Notes: generated from the letters alone by a model not told the origin. Positions 8,377 through 17,653 are shown, numbered from the stretch's first letter. The stretch: 64,000 nucleotides of DNA from Tistlia consotensis USBA 355 (GCF_900177295.1 NZ_FWZX01000006.1:124001-188000), one strand, 5' to 3'. Numbers and translations: made by a program.

Positions 8377-9575
8377 TCTGGGAGACGCTGCGCCTCGCCC
8401 TGCAGGCGATCCTGCGCAACGCCCTGCGCTCCTTCCTGACGGTGCTCGGCGTGGTCATCGGCGTCGGCGCGGTGATCGCCATGGTGACGATCGGCAACGG
8501 CACCACGGCCAAGGTCGAGTCCGAGATCTCGGCGCTCGGCACCAACCTGCTGTTCCTGCGCCCCGGCCAGGGCTTCGGGCCGACGCGCTCCGACGCGCCG
8601 GACTTCACCAGCCGCGACGTCGCGGCGATCCAGGAGCAGATCGGCGGGCTGCTGGCGGTGGCGCCGGTGGTCAGCGCCGCGGCGACGGCGATCTACGGCA
8701 ACGAGAACTGGAACACCACGGTCACCGGCACGACCAACGCCTTCCTGGTCGCCCGCGACTGGACGCTGACCGAGGGCCGCAGCTTCCTGGAGGGCGAACT
8801 GCGCTCCGGCAAGGCGGTCTGCCTGATCGGCCAGACGGTGCGCCAGGAGCTGTTCGGCCGCGCCGACCCGCTGGGCGCCCGGATCCGCCTCAAGAACGTC
8901 TCCTGCGAGGTGATCGGGCTGCTCGAGGCCAAGGGCCAGTCGAGCTTCGGCCAGGACCAGGACGACACGGTGATCATGCCGATCCGCGCCGTGCAGCGCC
9001 GCCTGATCGGCGACACCGACATTCCCTCGATCTACCTCTCGGCCCAGGACGGCGTCGACACCGCCAAGGTCAAGCGCGACGTCACCCTGCTGATGCGCGA
9101 GCGCCGGCACATCTCGGCCAGGGAGGACGACGACTTCCAGGTCCGCGACATGGCCGAGATCGTCCAGACCATGACCGCGACGACGACCGTGCTGACCGGC
9201 CTGCTCGGCGCGGTCGCCGCGGTCAGCCTGCTGGTCGGCGGCATCGGCATCATGAACATCATGCTGGTCTCGGTCACCGAACGGACCCGCGAGATCGGCA
9301 TCCGCCTGGCGATCGGCGCCCAGGAGCGTCAGGTGCTGCTGCAGTTCCTGGTCGAGGCCGTGGTGCTGTCGCTGTTCGGCGGGCTGATCGGCATCGCCCT
9401 CGGCCTCGGCCTCGCCGGCCTCGCCTCGGGCCTGCTCGGCGTGCCCTTCGTGCTGGAGCCCGGCATCGTCGCCCTGGCCTTCGCCTTCTCGGCCGCGGTC
9501 GGCGTCGGCTTCGGCTTCTTCCCGGCCCGCCGCGCCGCCCGCCTCGACCCGATCGAGGCGCTCAGGCACGAGTAG
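8373..9575 (+). CDS. MacB/FtsX-type ABC transporter permease
   Basis: A 400-residue permease of the type VII ABC family. It has one membrane segment near residues 20-45, a large periplasmic domain (MacB_PCD, about 45-260), and then three C-terminal membrane segments forming the FtsX domain. The conserved cytosolic loop [18 protein letters not shown] and the C-terminal [18 protein letters not shown] are classic for MacB-like permeases. Starting at 8373 gives an ATGA overlap with the ATPase gene. It is the last gene before the repeat-rich spacer at 9576-9839. Confidence 0.92.
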   Translation: MIWETLRLALQAILRNALRSFLTVLGVVIGVGAVIAMVTIGNGTTAKVESEISALGTNLLFLRPGQGFGPTRSDAPDFTSRDVAAIQEQIGGLLAVAPVVSAAATAIYGNENWNTTVTGTTNAFLVARDWTLTEGRSFLEGELRSGKAVCLIGQTVRQELFGRADPLGARIRLKNVSCEVIGLLEAKGQSSFGQDQDDTVIMPIRAVQRRLIGDTDIPSIYLSAQDGVDTAKVKRDVTLLMRERRHISAREDDDFQVRDMAEIVQTMTATTTVLTGLLGAVAAVSLLVGGIGIMNIMLVSVTERTREIGIRLAIGAQERQVLLQFLVEAVVLSLFGGLIGIALGLGLAGLASGLLGVPFVLEPGIVALAFAFSAAVGVGFGFFPARRAARLDPIEALRHE

Positions 9576-9634
9576 GGTGGGCGCCGTTCCGCGCGGCCCC
9601 GCTCCTCTTTCCGTCATCCCCGCTTCTCTCAGTC

Positions 9635-9742
9635 GTCATCCCCGCGAAAGCGGGGATCCAGAGGAAAGGGCCGCGGGCACGGACGGTCGACCGTCCGTGC
9701 AGACCGCCCTGCTCTCTGGATCCCCGCTTTCGCGGGGATGAT
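9635..9742. repeat. REP/BIME-like inverted repeat with central 24-bp palindrome
   Basis: Two near-identical 29-bp arms in opposite orientation, 9635-9663 and 9714-9742, match at 28 of 29 positions. Each arm is itself a hairpin, CCCCGC-GAAA-GCGGGG. Between them a perfect 24-bp palindrome occupies 9677-9700 (GCACGGACGGTC and its complement). A partial extra copy of the arm start (GTCATCCCCGC) lies at 9613-9623. This is the layout of bacterial interspersed mosaic (REP) elements common in intergenic regions of high-GC alphaproteobacteria. It lies between the ends of two convergent units, where it may act as a terminator or mRNA-end stabiliser. No transposase is nearby. A shortened relative occurs at 34089-34109. 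Confidence 0.85.
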
Positions 9743-9839
9743 GGAAAGGGGGGCGGAGGACGACGAAAGACAGGTGGGACGACGAGCGAGAGGAGGAACG
9801 ACCAGAGGGGCGGGGCGAAAGCCGGGCTCGGCCGCCCCC

Positions 9840-10625
9840 TCAGGGCCTCTTCGCCTTAATGTGGGTCGGGCAGTGCTCGCCGCTGTCGAGCACGACCTGC
9901 ATGTTGCGCCAGATCGCGACGTTCTTGTCGCGCATCTCGGGGCTGACGGCCCTGGCCAAGCGGTCGCCGAGCTCGCCCTCCAGGGCGGCCAGCTCGCGGC
10001 GCGCGACCTCGCGGTACCAGGGATTGCGGTTGACCAGCTCGATCCCGACGAAGCCGGCGCGCTCGAGCGCCCGGCGGTAGCGTTCCGGCGAGGCCATGCC
10101 GAAGCTCAGGCCCTCGGACTCGATGTAGCGCGCCATCTCGGGCGACGGCGGGTCGTCACTGTTGCGCAGCCAGTCCGAGGCGACGAACAGGCCGCCCGCC
10201 CGGCAGACGCGGAAGACCTCGGCGAAGAGCGCGTCCTTGTCGGCGATGTGGATCAGCGAGTCCTTGCTGAAGACCGCGTCGAAGGAGGCGTCGGCGAAGG
10301 GCAGCGGTCCCGGCTCGACCGCGCGCAGCTCGATGCGGTCGGACAGGCCGTACTTCTCGGCCAGAGCCCTGGCCTTCTCGACCAGCGGCGGCTCGATGTC
10401 GATGCCGACGACCTTGCCGGCGTGGTAGTCGCGGGCCAGCACCAGGTCGACGCCGCCGACGCCGCAGCCGATGTCGAGCACCGTGGCGCCGGTCAGGTCG
10501 GTGCCCTCGAGCAGGCGCGCGACCTCCTCCGGCCCGCCCGGCGACAGGAAGCCCTCGCCCCAGATGATCGCCAGGGAGCCGACGAGGTCGTCGCCGTACT
10601 CGTACTCCGGCTCGCCCCCGGTCAC
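9840..10625 (-). CDS. SAM-dependent methyltransferase, phosphoethanolamine N-methyltransferase-like
   Basis: A 261-residue class I methyltransferase. SAM motif I is VLDIGCGVGGVDLVLA, followed by GIDIEPPLV. The segments IIWGEGFLSPGG before motif I and VFSKDSLIHIADK after it resemble the phosphoethanolamine/small-amine N-methyltransferases more than UbiE-type enzymes. The start is GTG at 10625, four bases after the stop of the GlxA-type regulator, so the two form one unit. Its position between a betaine-type regulator and sarcosine oxidase suggests an N-methylated amine or phosphobase as substrate. The exact substrate is inference. A generic small-molecule methyltransferase is the alternative. 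Confidence 0.72.
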   Translation of the reverse strand: MTGGEPEYEYGDDLVGSLAIIWGEGFLSPGGPEEVARLLEGTDLTGATVLDIGCGVGGVDLVLARDYHAGKVVGIDIEPPLVEKARALAEKYGLSDRIELRAVEPGPLPFADASFDAVFSKDSLIHIADKDALFAEVFRVCRAGGLFVASDWLRNSDDPPSPEMARYIESEGLSFGMASPERYRRALERAGFVGIELVNRNPWYREVARRELAALEGELGDRLARAVSPEMRDKNVAIWRNMQVVLDSGEHCPTHIKAKRP

Positions 10626-10629
10626 GGGC

Positions 10630-11664
10630 TCAGCTCATGCCCCCGACCTGGCGCAGCGGCGTCTCGGCCGTCTCCAGGTCGATGTCGGCGTTGTTGGAGC
10701 CGGGCAGGCCGCGCTCCTTGCGCGGCGTGCGGCCGAAGAAGTCGCGGTAGCACTTGGAGAAGTGCGAGGCCGAGACGAAGCCGCAGGCCAGCGCCACGTC
10801 GATCACCGACATGTTGGTCTGCAGCAGCAGCAGGCGCGCCCGGTTGAGCCGGAGCTCAAGGTAGTAGCGCGCCGGCGAGCGGTGCAGGTACTTGCGGAAC
10901 AGCCGCTCGAGCTGGCGGGTCGAGAGACCCGCCTCGCGCGCCAGGCGGCTGCGCGGCAAGGGCTCCTCCAGCGCCTTCTCCATCTTGTCGATGACCGACA
11001 GCAGCTTGGGATGGCGCACGCCGAGGCGCGCCGGGAGGCTCATGCGCTGGTGGTCGTGCTGGTCGCGGATCCGCTCGTGCATGAACTGGTCGGCGACCTG
11101 AGCGGCCAGCTCGTGGCCGTGCTGACCGGCGATGACGTTGAGCATCAGGTCGAGCGAGGCCGTGCCGCCGGCGCAGGTGAAGCGGTTGCGGTCGATCTCG
11201 AACAGCTCGTTGGTGACCTCGAGGTCGGGGTACTCCTCCAGGAAGCCGGCCAGGTTCTCCCAGTGGATCGTGCAGTTGTAGCCGTCCAGCATGCCGGCCT
11301 TGGCGAGCAGGTAGGGCGCCGTGCAGATCGCGCCGAGGTCGGCGCCCTGCCGGTCCATGCGGCGCAGCCAGGAGGTCAGGCGCCGGTCCTCGAGCTTCTG
11401 CACGTCGATGCCGGAGACCAGGGCGACGGTGCCCAGCCTGGCGGCCGCGTCGAGGTCGCCGTCGACCGCGATCTCGATGCCGTTGGAGGCGGTCACCGGC
11501 TGCCCGTCGAGGGAATAGAGCGGCCAGCTGTAGAGCTGCTTGCCGGCCAGGCGGTTGGCCTGGCGCATCGCCTCGACGGCGGAAACGAAGGCGATCATGG
11601 AATAGCGCGGCAGCAGCACGAAGCCGATCGCCTGGGGCAACTCCCGCGGAGGCTTTCCTAGCAT
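10630..11664 (-). CDS. GlxA-family transcriptional regulator (DJ-1/PfpI + AraC HTH)
   Basis: A 344-residue regulator with an N-terminal class I glutamine-amidotransferase-like (DJ-1/PfpI) ligand domain, about residues 8-180, including GADLGAICTAPYLLAKAG. A C-terminal AraC DNA-binding domain covers about 235-325 (GLSTRQLERLFRKYL and VALACGFVSASHFSKCYRDF). This architecture is that of GbdR/CdhR/SouR-type activators of glycine betaine, carnitine, dimethylglycine and sarcosine catabolism. The frame extends upstream to 11877, but that part is non-homologous, so I start at the ATG 11662-11664 (MLGKPPRELP). It is divergent from soxBDAG across a 236-bp spacer and probably controls it. A methyltransferase gene follows after 4 bp. 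Confidence 0.88.
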   Translation of the reverse strand: MLGKPPRELPQAIGFVLLPRYSMIAFVSAVEAMRQANRLAGKQLYSWPLYSLDGQPVTASNGIEIAVDGDLDAAARLGTVALVSGIDVQKLEDRRLTSWLRRMDRQGADLGAICTAPYLLAKAGMLDGYNCTIHWENLAGFLEEYPDLEVTNELFEIDRNRFTCAGGTASLDLMLNVIAGQHGHELAAQVADQFMHERIRDQHDHQRMSLPARLGVRHPKLLSVIDKMEKALEEPLPRSRLAREAGLSTRQLERLFRKYLHRSPARYYLELRLNRARLLLLQTNMSVIDVALACGFVSASHFSKCYRDFFGRTPRKERGLPGSNNADIDLETAETPLRQVGGMS

Positions 11665-11900
11665 GACGACGAACCGATGGACCCTGCACGACAATCGAGC
11701 GGAAGGTGGCGATACTGTTGCATAGTCGCTTGTGTCGCGAAATGAAAACTTCTGGGCGTCGCCTGGAGAGCCCCAGGCCCGCCCGAGCGGTGCTGATACG
11801 GGCCTGCGCGAGGCCTGTCGCGGCGCTGCGTCGCTTGGCTCAGGCGCGACGTTCCCGGCATCCCGCCGGTCGCTCAACCCCAGCTTTTCCGGTGTCCCCG

Positions 11901-13154
11901 ATGCAGGCGCGCTACTCCTTCTTCTCCCTCGCCCGCAACGCCCTCGGCTATCACGAGAACTGGCCCGAGGCCTGGCGCTCGCCGGAGCCGAAAGCCTCCT
12001 ACGACGTGGTCGTCGTCGGCGGCGGCGGCCACGGCCTCGCGACCGCCTACTACCTGGCCAAGGAGCACGGCATCACCAACGTCGCGGTGATCGAGCGCGG
12101 CTGGCTGGGCGGCGGCAACACCGGGCGCAACACCACGATCGTCCGCTCGAACTACCTGTGGGACGAGTCCGCGGCGCTCTACGAGCACGCGCTCAAGCTC
12201 TGGGAAGGCCTCAGCCAGGACCTCAACTACAACGTCATGTTCTCGCAGCGCGGCGTGATGAACCTGGCGCACAACCAGCACGACCTGCGCGAGCTGCAGC
12301 GGCGCATCCATTCGAACCGCCTGAACGGCGTCGATTCGGAGTTCCTCGACGCCCGGGGCGTCAAGGAGTTCTGCCCGATCATCGACCTGCGCCAGGGCGG
12401 CCGCTATCCGGTGCTCGGTGCCTCGCTGCAGCGCCGCGGCGGCACGGCGCGCCACGACGCGGTCGCCTGGGGCTACGCCCGCGGCGCCGATGCCCGCGGC
12501 GTCGACATCATCCAGAACTGCCCGGTCACCGGCTTCCGCATCTCGAACGGCCGGATCCAGGGCGTCGAGACGGGCCGGGGCTACATCGAGGCGAAGAAGG
12601 TCGCGGTGGTGACGGCCGGCCACTCCAGCGTCATGGCCGGCCTCGCCGGCTTCCGCCTGCCGGTCCACTCGCTGCCGCTGCAGGCCCTGGTCTCCGAGCC
12701 GGTCAAGCCGGTCATCGACTGCGTCGTCATGTCGAACGCCGTGCACGCCTATGTCAGTCAGTCGGACAAGGGCGAGCTGGTCATCGGCGCCGGCGTCGAC
12801 AAGTACGTCGGCTACGGCCAGCGCGGCTCCCTGCCGGTCACCGAGGAGACCCTGGCGGCGATCTGCGAGCTGTTCCCGATCTTCCGGCGCATGCGCATGC
12901 TGCGCCAGTGGGGCGGCATCGTCGACACCTGCCCGGACGCCAGCCCGATCATCTCCAAGACCCCGGTCCAGGGCCTCTACTTCAACTGCGGCTGGGGCAC
13001 CGGCGGCTTCAAGGCGACGCCGGGCTCGGGCTGGGTCTTCGCCCACACCGTGGCCAACGACAACCCGCACCCCCTGGCCGCGCCCTTCGCGCTCGACCGC
13101 TTCACCAGCGGCTACCTGATCGACGAGCACGGCGCCGCCGCCGTCGCCCACTGA
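11901..13154 (+). CDS. soxB: Sarcosine oxidase beta subunit
   Basis: A 417-residue flavoprotein and catalytic subunit of heterotetrameric sarcosine oxidase. The enzyme oxidises sarcosine to glycine while passing the methyl carbon to THF as methylene-THF, producing H2O2. The dinucleotide fold is [19 protein letters not shown]. The [14 protein letters not shown] stretch contains the His expected to bind FMN covalently. The C-terminus has [17 protein letters not shown]. The frame is open from 11706, but homology starts at [20 protein letters not shown], so ATG 11901 is used. It is the first gene of a tight soxBDAG operon, divergent from the GlxA-type regulator. Confidence 0.95.
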   Translation: MQARYSFFSLARNALGYHENWPEAWRSPEPKASYDVVVVGGGGHGLATAYYLAKEHGITNVAVIERGWLGGGNTGRNTTIVRSNYLWDESAALYEHALKLWEGLSQDLNYNVMFSQRGVMNLAHNQHDLRELQRRIHSNRLNGVDSEFLDARGVKEFCPIIDLRQGGRYPVLGASLQRRGGTARHDAVAWGYARGADARGVDIIQNCPVTGFRISNGRIQGVETGRGYIEAKKVAVVTAGHSSVMAGLAGFRLPVHSLPLQALVSEPVKPVIDCVVMSNAVHAYVSQSDKGELVIGAGVDKYVGYGQRGSLPVTEETLAAICELFPIFRRMRMLRQWGGIVDTCPDASPIISKTPVQGLYFNCGWGTGGFKATPGSGWVFAHTVANDNPHPLAAPFALDRFTSGYLIDEHGAAAVAH

Positions 13155-13175
13155 CCCCCTCGGAGAGCCGGTCCC

Positions 13176-13469
13176 ATGCTTCTCATCGACTGCCCGCACT
13201 GCGGCCCGCGCGCCGAGCTGGAGTTCTCCTACGGCCACGAGGCGCACATCGAGCGCCCGAAGGCCCCCGAGGCCCTCAGCGACGCCGAGTGGGCCGACTA
13301 CCTGTTCCTGCGCGACAACACCAAGGGCGTGATCCTGGAGCGCTGGGTGCACAGCCACGGCTGCCGGCGCTGGTTCAACGTCGCGCGCGACACCGTCACC
13401 TACGAGATCCTGGCGGTCTATCCGATGGGCGCCGAGCCGCCGGCGCTCGAGCGCAAGACCTACGTCTGA
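13176..13469 (+). CDS. soxD: Sarcosine oxidase delta subunit
   Basis: A 97-residue small subunit with the zinc site expected in this family: Cys6 and Cys9 (IDCPHCG), then His/Cys in WVHSHGCRRWFNVARD. It bridges and stabilises the alpha-beta complex and has no catalytic role of its own. The gene lies 21 bp after soxB and 25 bp before soxA. Length and motifs are normal for the family. Confidence 0.94.
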   Translation: MLLIDCPHCGPRAELEFSYGHEAHIERPKAPEALSDAEWADYLFLRDNTKGVILERWVHSHGCRRWFNVARDTVTYEILAVYPMGAEPPALERKTYV

Positions 13470-13494
13470 CACCCCGTTCAAGCAGGAAACGACC

Positions 13495-16400
13495 ATGGCC
13501 CAGTCCGCGCCGGCCGCCGCCCGTTCGAGCCAGCCGTTCCGCCTGTCCGAGGGCGGCCGCATCGACCGCTCGCGCAGCCTGACCTTCCGCTTCGACGACC
13601 GGGAGCTCACCGGCCACCCGGGCGACACCCTGGCTTCCGCCCTGCTCGCCAACGGCGTCCACCTGGTCGGCCGCTCCTTCAAGTACCACCGGCCGCGCGG
13701 CATCGTGACCGCCGGTGCCGAGGAGCCCAACGCCCTGGTGCAGGTCGGCCGCGACCCGCGCACCGAACCGAACGTGCGGGCGACCCAGCTGGAGCTGTTC
13801 GACGGCCTCGGGGTCAGCTCGCAGAACCGCTGGCCGAGCCTGGAGTTCGACGTCGGCGGCGTGAACAACCTGCTGTCGCGCTTCCTGCCGGCCGGCTTCT
13901 ACTACAAGACCTTCATGTGGCCGGCGGCGGCCTGGGAGACCTACGAGAAGGCGATCCGCCAGGCCGCCGGCCTGGGCCTCGCGCCCTCGAAGCCCGACCC
14001 CGACCACTACGACAAGACCTTCGCGCACTGCGACCTGCTGGTCGTCGGCGCCGGCCCGGCCGGGCTCTCCGCGGCCCTGACGGCGGCCCGCGCCGGTGCC
14101 CGCGTCGTCGTGGCCGAGCAGGACTTCCTGCTCGGCGGCGACCTGCTCTCCGACCGCACGGCGAAGATCGACGGCCGCCCGGCCCTGGAGTGGGTCGCCG
14201 AGGCCGAGGCCGAGCTGCGCGCCAGCGACCGGGTCCGCATCCTGACCCGGACGATCTGCTTCGCCGCCTACGACCACAATTTCTTCGCCCTGCACGAGCG
14301 CGTCACCGACCACCTGGCCCCGGCCGACCGGCCGGAGGGCCTGCCGCGCCACCGCCTGTGGAAGCTGCGCACGAAGCAGGCGATCTTCGCGACCGGCGCG
14401 ATCGAGCGGCCGCTGGTGTTCCGCGACAACGACCGGCCCGGCATCCTGCTGGCCTCGGCCGCGCGCAGCTACCTCAACCGCTGGGGCGTCAGGGCCGGCA
14501 GCGAGGCGGTGGTCTTCACCGGCAACGACTCCGGCTACGCGACGGCCCTCGACCTCAAGGCCGTCGGCGTGCGCGTCAACGCCGTCGTCGACCTGCGCGC
14601 CGCGGCCGAGGGGCCGCTCAGCGAGGCGGCCAAGGCCGCCGGCCTGAGGATCCTCGCCGGCCACGCGGTGACCGGCACCGAGGGCGACAAGCGCATCGCC
14701 AGGCTGCGCGCCGCGCCGCTCGATGCCGACGGCAAGGGCGTGCGCGGGTCCGGCCAGGAGATCGCCTGCGACCTGCTGGTCAGCTCGGCCGGCTGGAGCC
14801 CGACGGTGCACCTGCACTGCCAGGCCAAGGGCAGCCTCGCCTGGGACGAGGCCCACGCCTGCTACCTGCCCGACAGGTCGATGCAGAAGGGCCAGGCCGT
14901 GATCGGCTCGGCGGCCGGCGCCTTCGGCCTGGCCTCCTGCCTCGCCGGCGGCGAGGCGGCCGGCCGCGAGGCCGCCGGGGCCCTCGGCCTGGAGGCCAAG
15001 GCTTCCCGGAAGAAGACGCAGGCCGAGGACCGCGACTTCCTGCCGATGCGCCAGCTCTACTGCGTGCCCTCGGACAAGCCGCTCGGCCAGGGCGGCAAGC
15101 ACTTCGTCGACCAGCAGAACGACGTCACCGCCGCCGACCTGCTGCTGGCGCTGCGCGAGGGCTACCGTTCGATCGAGCACGTCAAGCGCTACACCACGAC
15201 CGGCATGGGCACCGACCAGGGCAAGCTCGGCAACCTCAACGCCATCGGCATCGTCGCCGAGCGCCTGGGCCTGCCGCTGCCGGAGGTCGGCGTCACGACC
15301 TACCGCGCGCCCTACACGCCGGTCTCCTTCGGCGCCTTCGCCGGGCGCGACGTGGACGCGCTGCTCGATCCCGTGCGCACCACGCCGATCCACTCCTGGC
15401 ACGAGCGCAACGGCGCGCTCTTCGAGGACGTCGGCCAGTGGCGCCGGGCCTGGTACTACCCCAAGGCGGGGGAGGACCTGCACAGGGCCGTCGCCCGCGA
15501 GGTCGCGGCGACCCGCGAGACCGTCGGCATCATGGACGCGACGACCCTCGGCAAGATCGAGATCGTCGGGCCGGACGCCGCCGAGCTGCTGAACCGCGTC
15601 TACACCAATGCCTGGAGCAAGCTGGAGGTCGGGCGCTGCCGCTACGGCCTGATGCTCAAGGAGGACGGCATGGTGATGGACGACGGCGTCACCAGCCGGC
15701 TCGCCGAGGACCGCTTCCTGATGACCACGACGACCGGCAACGCCGCCCCGGTCCTGGCCCATCTGGAGGAGTGGCTGCAGACCGAGTGGCCGGACCTCGA
15801 GGTCTTCCTGACCTCGGTCACCGAGCAGTTCGCGACCATGACGCTGTCCGGCCCGAACGCCCGCAAGCTGCTGGCCGAGCTCTGCGACCTCGACCTCTCG
15901 ACCGAGGCCTTCCCGCACATGTCCTGGCAGGAGGGCAGCGTCGCCGGCGTGCCGGCGCGGATCTTCCGCATCTCCTTCACCGGCGAGCTCTCCTACGAGA
16001 TCAACGTGCCGGCCGGCCACGGCCTGTCCGTCTGGCAGGCGCTCTACCGCCACGGCGAGAAGTACGGCATCACGCCCTACGGCACCGAGGCGATGCACGT
16101 GCTGCGCGCCGAGAAGGGCTTCATCATCGTCGGCCAGGAGACCGACGGCTCGGTGACGCCGCTCGACCTCGGCATGGACTGGATCGTCTCGAAGAAGAAG
16201 GACTTCATCGGCCGGCGCTCGCTGTCGCGCAGCGACATGGCCGATTCCGGCCGCAAGCAGCTGGTCGGCCTGCTGACCCAGGACCCGAAGGTCGTGCTGC
16301 CCGAGGGCGGCGCCCTGGTCGAGGCCATGAGGGACGCCACCCCCGTGCCGATGATCGGCCACGTCACCTCGAGCTACTGGAGCCCGAACTGCGAGCGCTC

Positions 16401-16542
16401 GATCGCCCTCGCCCTGGTCAAGGGCGGGCGGGCGCGCCTCGGCAAGACGGTGCTCTGCCCGCTGGAGGGCGGCAAGACCGTCCCCTGCACGGTCGTCGAG
16501 CCGCTGTTCTTCGACAAGGAAGGAGACCGCCTGCGTGCCTGA
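13495..16542 (+). CDS. soxA: Sarcosine oxidase alpha subunit
   Basis: A 1015-residue multidomain subunit. Residues about 25-120 form a ferredoxin-like module (LVGRSFKYHRPRGI) without a cluster. Residues about 170-480 carry the NAD/FAD-type fold (LLVVGAGPAGLSAALTAARA). The C-terminal 400 residues are a glycine-cleavage T-protein-like domain that binds tetrahydrofolate (VGIMDATTLGKIEI, VTSSYWSPNCERSIALAL). The T-like domain captures formaldehyde from sarcosine demethylation as 5,10-methylene-THF. The last 8 bp overlap soxG. Complete and of standard length. Confidence 0.95.
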   Translation: MAQSAPAAARSSQPFRLSEGGRIDRSRSLTFRFDDRELTGHPGDTLASALLANGVHLVGRSFKYHRPRGIVTAGAEEPNALVQVGRDPRTEPNVRATQLELFDGLGVSSQNRWPSLEFDVGGVNNLLSRFLPAGFYYKTFMWPAAAWETYEKAIRQAAGLGLAPSKPDPDHYDKTFAHCDLLVVGAGPAGLSAALTAARAGARVVVAEQDFLLGGDLLSDRTAKIDGRPALEWVAEAEAELRASDRVRILTRTICFAAYDHNFFALHERVTDHLAPADRPEGLPRHRLWKLRTKQAIFATGAIERPLVFRDNDRPGILLASAARSYLNRWGVRAGSEAVVFTGNDSGYATALDLKAVGVRVNAVVDLRAAAEGPLSEAAKAAGLRILAGHAVTGTEGDKRIARLRAAPLDADGKGVRGSGQEIACDLLVSSAGWSPTVHLHCQAKGSLAWDEAHACYLPDRSMQKGQAVIGSAAGAFGLASCLAGGEAAGREAAGALGLEAKASRKKTQAEDRDFLPMRQLYCVPSDKPLGQGGKHFVDQQNDVTAADLLLALREGYRSIEHVKRYTTTGMGTDQGKLGNLNAIGIVAERLGLPLPEVGVTTYRAPYTPVSFGAFAGRDVDALLDPVRTTPIHSWHERNGALFEDVGQWRRAWYYPKAGEDLHRAVAREVAATRETVGIMDATTLGKIEIVGPDAAELLNRVYTNAWSKLEVGRCRYGLMLKEDGMVMDDGVTSRLAEDRFLMTTTTGNAAPVLAHLEEWLQTEWPDLEVFLTSVTEQFATMTLSGPNARKLLAELCDLDLSTEAFPHMSWQEGSVAGVPARIFRISFTGELSYEINVPAGHGLSVWQALYRHGEKYGITPYGTEAMHVLRAEKGFIIVGQETDGSVTPLDLGMDWIVSKKKDFIGRRSLSRSDMADSGRKQLVGLLTQDPKVVLPEGGALVEAMRDATPVPMIGHVTSSYWSPNCERSIALALVKGGRARLGKTVLCPLEGGKTVPCTVVEPLFFDKEGDRLRA

Positions 16543-17146
16543 GATCCTCGAGCACCACTCCGCCCTCGCCCACCTCGGCCTCGCTGCCCGGGCCGTCGCG
16601 ACGCGCGACGCCGGGCAGGGCGTCGGCCTGGCGGAAGCCCCCTACCGCGCAGCGGTCAACCTGCGCGGCCGGCTCGACGACGCCGGCTTCGCCGCCGGCG
16701 CCGAGCAGGCCCTGGGCTGCGCCCTGCCGGCCGAGGTCGGCGCGGTCGCGACCGCCGGCGAGCTGTCGGCGCTGGCGCTCGGCCCCGGCGAGTGGCTGGT
16801 CGTCGGCGGATCCGACGGGCCGGCGCTGCGCGCCCGGCTGCTGGCGGCGCTCGAGGGCGTCTTCGCCTCGGTCGTCGAGGTCGGCCAGCAGTACGCCACG
16901 ATCCGGATCGCCGGGCCGAAGGCCGCCGAGACCCTGCAGAAGGGCTGCCCGCTCGACTTCGACGCCGCGGCCTTCCCGGCCGGGCGCTGCGCCCAGTCGC
17001 TGCTGAGCAAGATCGACGTGCTGGTCTGGAAGCGTTCGGAAGAGCCGGCCTTCGAGGTCACGGTGCGGCGCAGCTTCGCCGACTACGCCTGGCGCTGGCT
17101 CCACGACGCGGCGCGGGAATACGGCGTCGCGATCCTGGCAGGATGA
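16535..17146 (+). CDS. soxG: Sarcosine oxidase gamma subunit
   Basis: A 203-residue subunit related to the folate-binding T-protein/YgfZ fold (LGPGEWLVVGG, QQYATIRIAGPKAAETLQKGC). It completes the SoxABDG tetramer. The start is GTG at 16535, preceded by a strong AAGGAAGGAG box inside the end of soxA, which supports translational coupling. It ends the operon. A perfect GC-rich inverted repeat follows at 17153-17177. Confidence 0.93.
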   Translation: MPEILEHHSALAHLGLAARAVATRDAGQGVGLAEAPYRAAVNLRGRLDDAGFAAGAEQALGCALPAEVGAVATAGELSALALGPGEWLVVGGSDGPALRARLLAALEGVFASVVEVGQQYATIRIAGPKAAETLQKGCPLDFDAAAFPAGRCAQSLLSKIDVLVWKRSEEPAFEVTVRRSFADYAWRWLHDAAREYGVAILAG

Positions 17147-17152
17147 CGCAGC

Positions 17153-17177
17153 CGGGGAGCGGCCAGGCCGCTCCCCG
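17153..17177. terminator. GC-rich hairpin between convergent soxG and secreted-protein gene
   Basis: Arms 17153-17164 and 17166-17177 are a perfect 12-bp inverted repeat (CGGGGAGCGGCC), 6 bp after the soxG stop and 11 bp beyond the stop of the convergent gene. No T-run follows on either strand, so it is a terminator-like or end-protecting hairpin and not a canonical intrinsic terminator. Confidence 0.45.
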
Positions 17178-17188
17178 CTCACCTCGGC

Positions 17189-17653
17189 TCAGTCGCCGAC
17201 GAATTCCCAGGAGCCGTCGGGCTGCAGGCAGGCCTTGCCCCAGGCGTTCTGGCGGTGGCCGCCGATCGTCACGACCTTGTTGACCTCGCGGCAGTAGCGT
17301 CCCGAGTCGGCCCGCAGGTAGGACGAGCCGCCGCTCGGCTCGCCGTACTGGGGTTCGCCGTACCGGGGCTCGTCGTACTGCGGCACGGCATAGCCCGGGT
17401 TCGCGTAGCCCGGCGACTCGACGACCAGCGGCGCCGGCTGCACATAGATCACGCGCGGCGGCGGCGCCGGGTAGAGCGGCGCGCCGTAGATGATCGTCGT
17501 GCCGAAACGGACGCCGTCGTGATGGTGCCAGCCGTCGTGCCAGCCGTAGTGGCGGTACCGCCAGGAATCGGCCCGGGCATCGGGGGCGGCGAGCGTCGTC
17601 AGCCCTACCGCCAGCAGGGCGGCGACGGCGGCAAGCGAGAGGGTACGGGGCAT
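17189..17653 (-). CDS. Small secreted protein with Tyr/Pro repeats and C-terminal CREVN...GSWEFVG domain
   Basis: A 154-residue protein with a clear Sec signal peptide (MPRTLSLAAVAALLAV, cleavage likely after ADA/ARA near residue 28). The mature part is rich in His, Tyr and Pro. It contains a short degenerate repeat of Y-x-EP-x-YG-EP type in the middle and ends in a domain with YCREVNKVVTIGGHRQ and ACLQPDGSWEFVG. A similar C-terminal domain occurs in many alphaproteobacterial envelope proteins of unknown function. An AGGAGA box precedes the ATG. It lies 11 bp downstream of a second secreted His-rich gene, so both form a unit. The function is unknown. Periplasmic or outer-envelope location is inferred. 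Confidence 0.72.
   Translation of the reverse strand: MPRTLSLAAVAALLAVGLTTLAAPDARADSWRYRHYGWHDGWHHHDGVRFGTTIIYGAPLYPAPPPRVIYVQPAPLVVESPGYANPGYAVPQYDEPRYGEPQYGEPSGGSSYLRADSGRYCREVNKVVTIGGHRQNAWGKACLQPDGSWEFVGD

Noticed and set aside
9635-9742. The inverted repeat as ends of an insertion sequence
   Set aside because: The space between arms is only 50 bp, there is no transposase, and the arms are themselves hairpins, which fits a REP/BIME element better.
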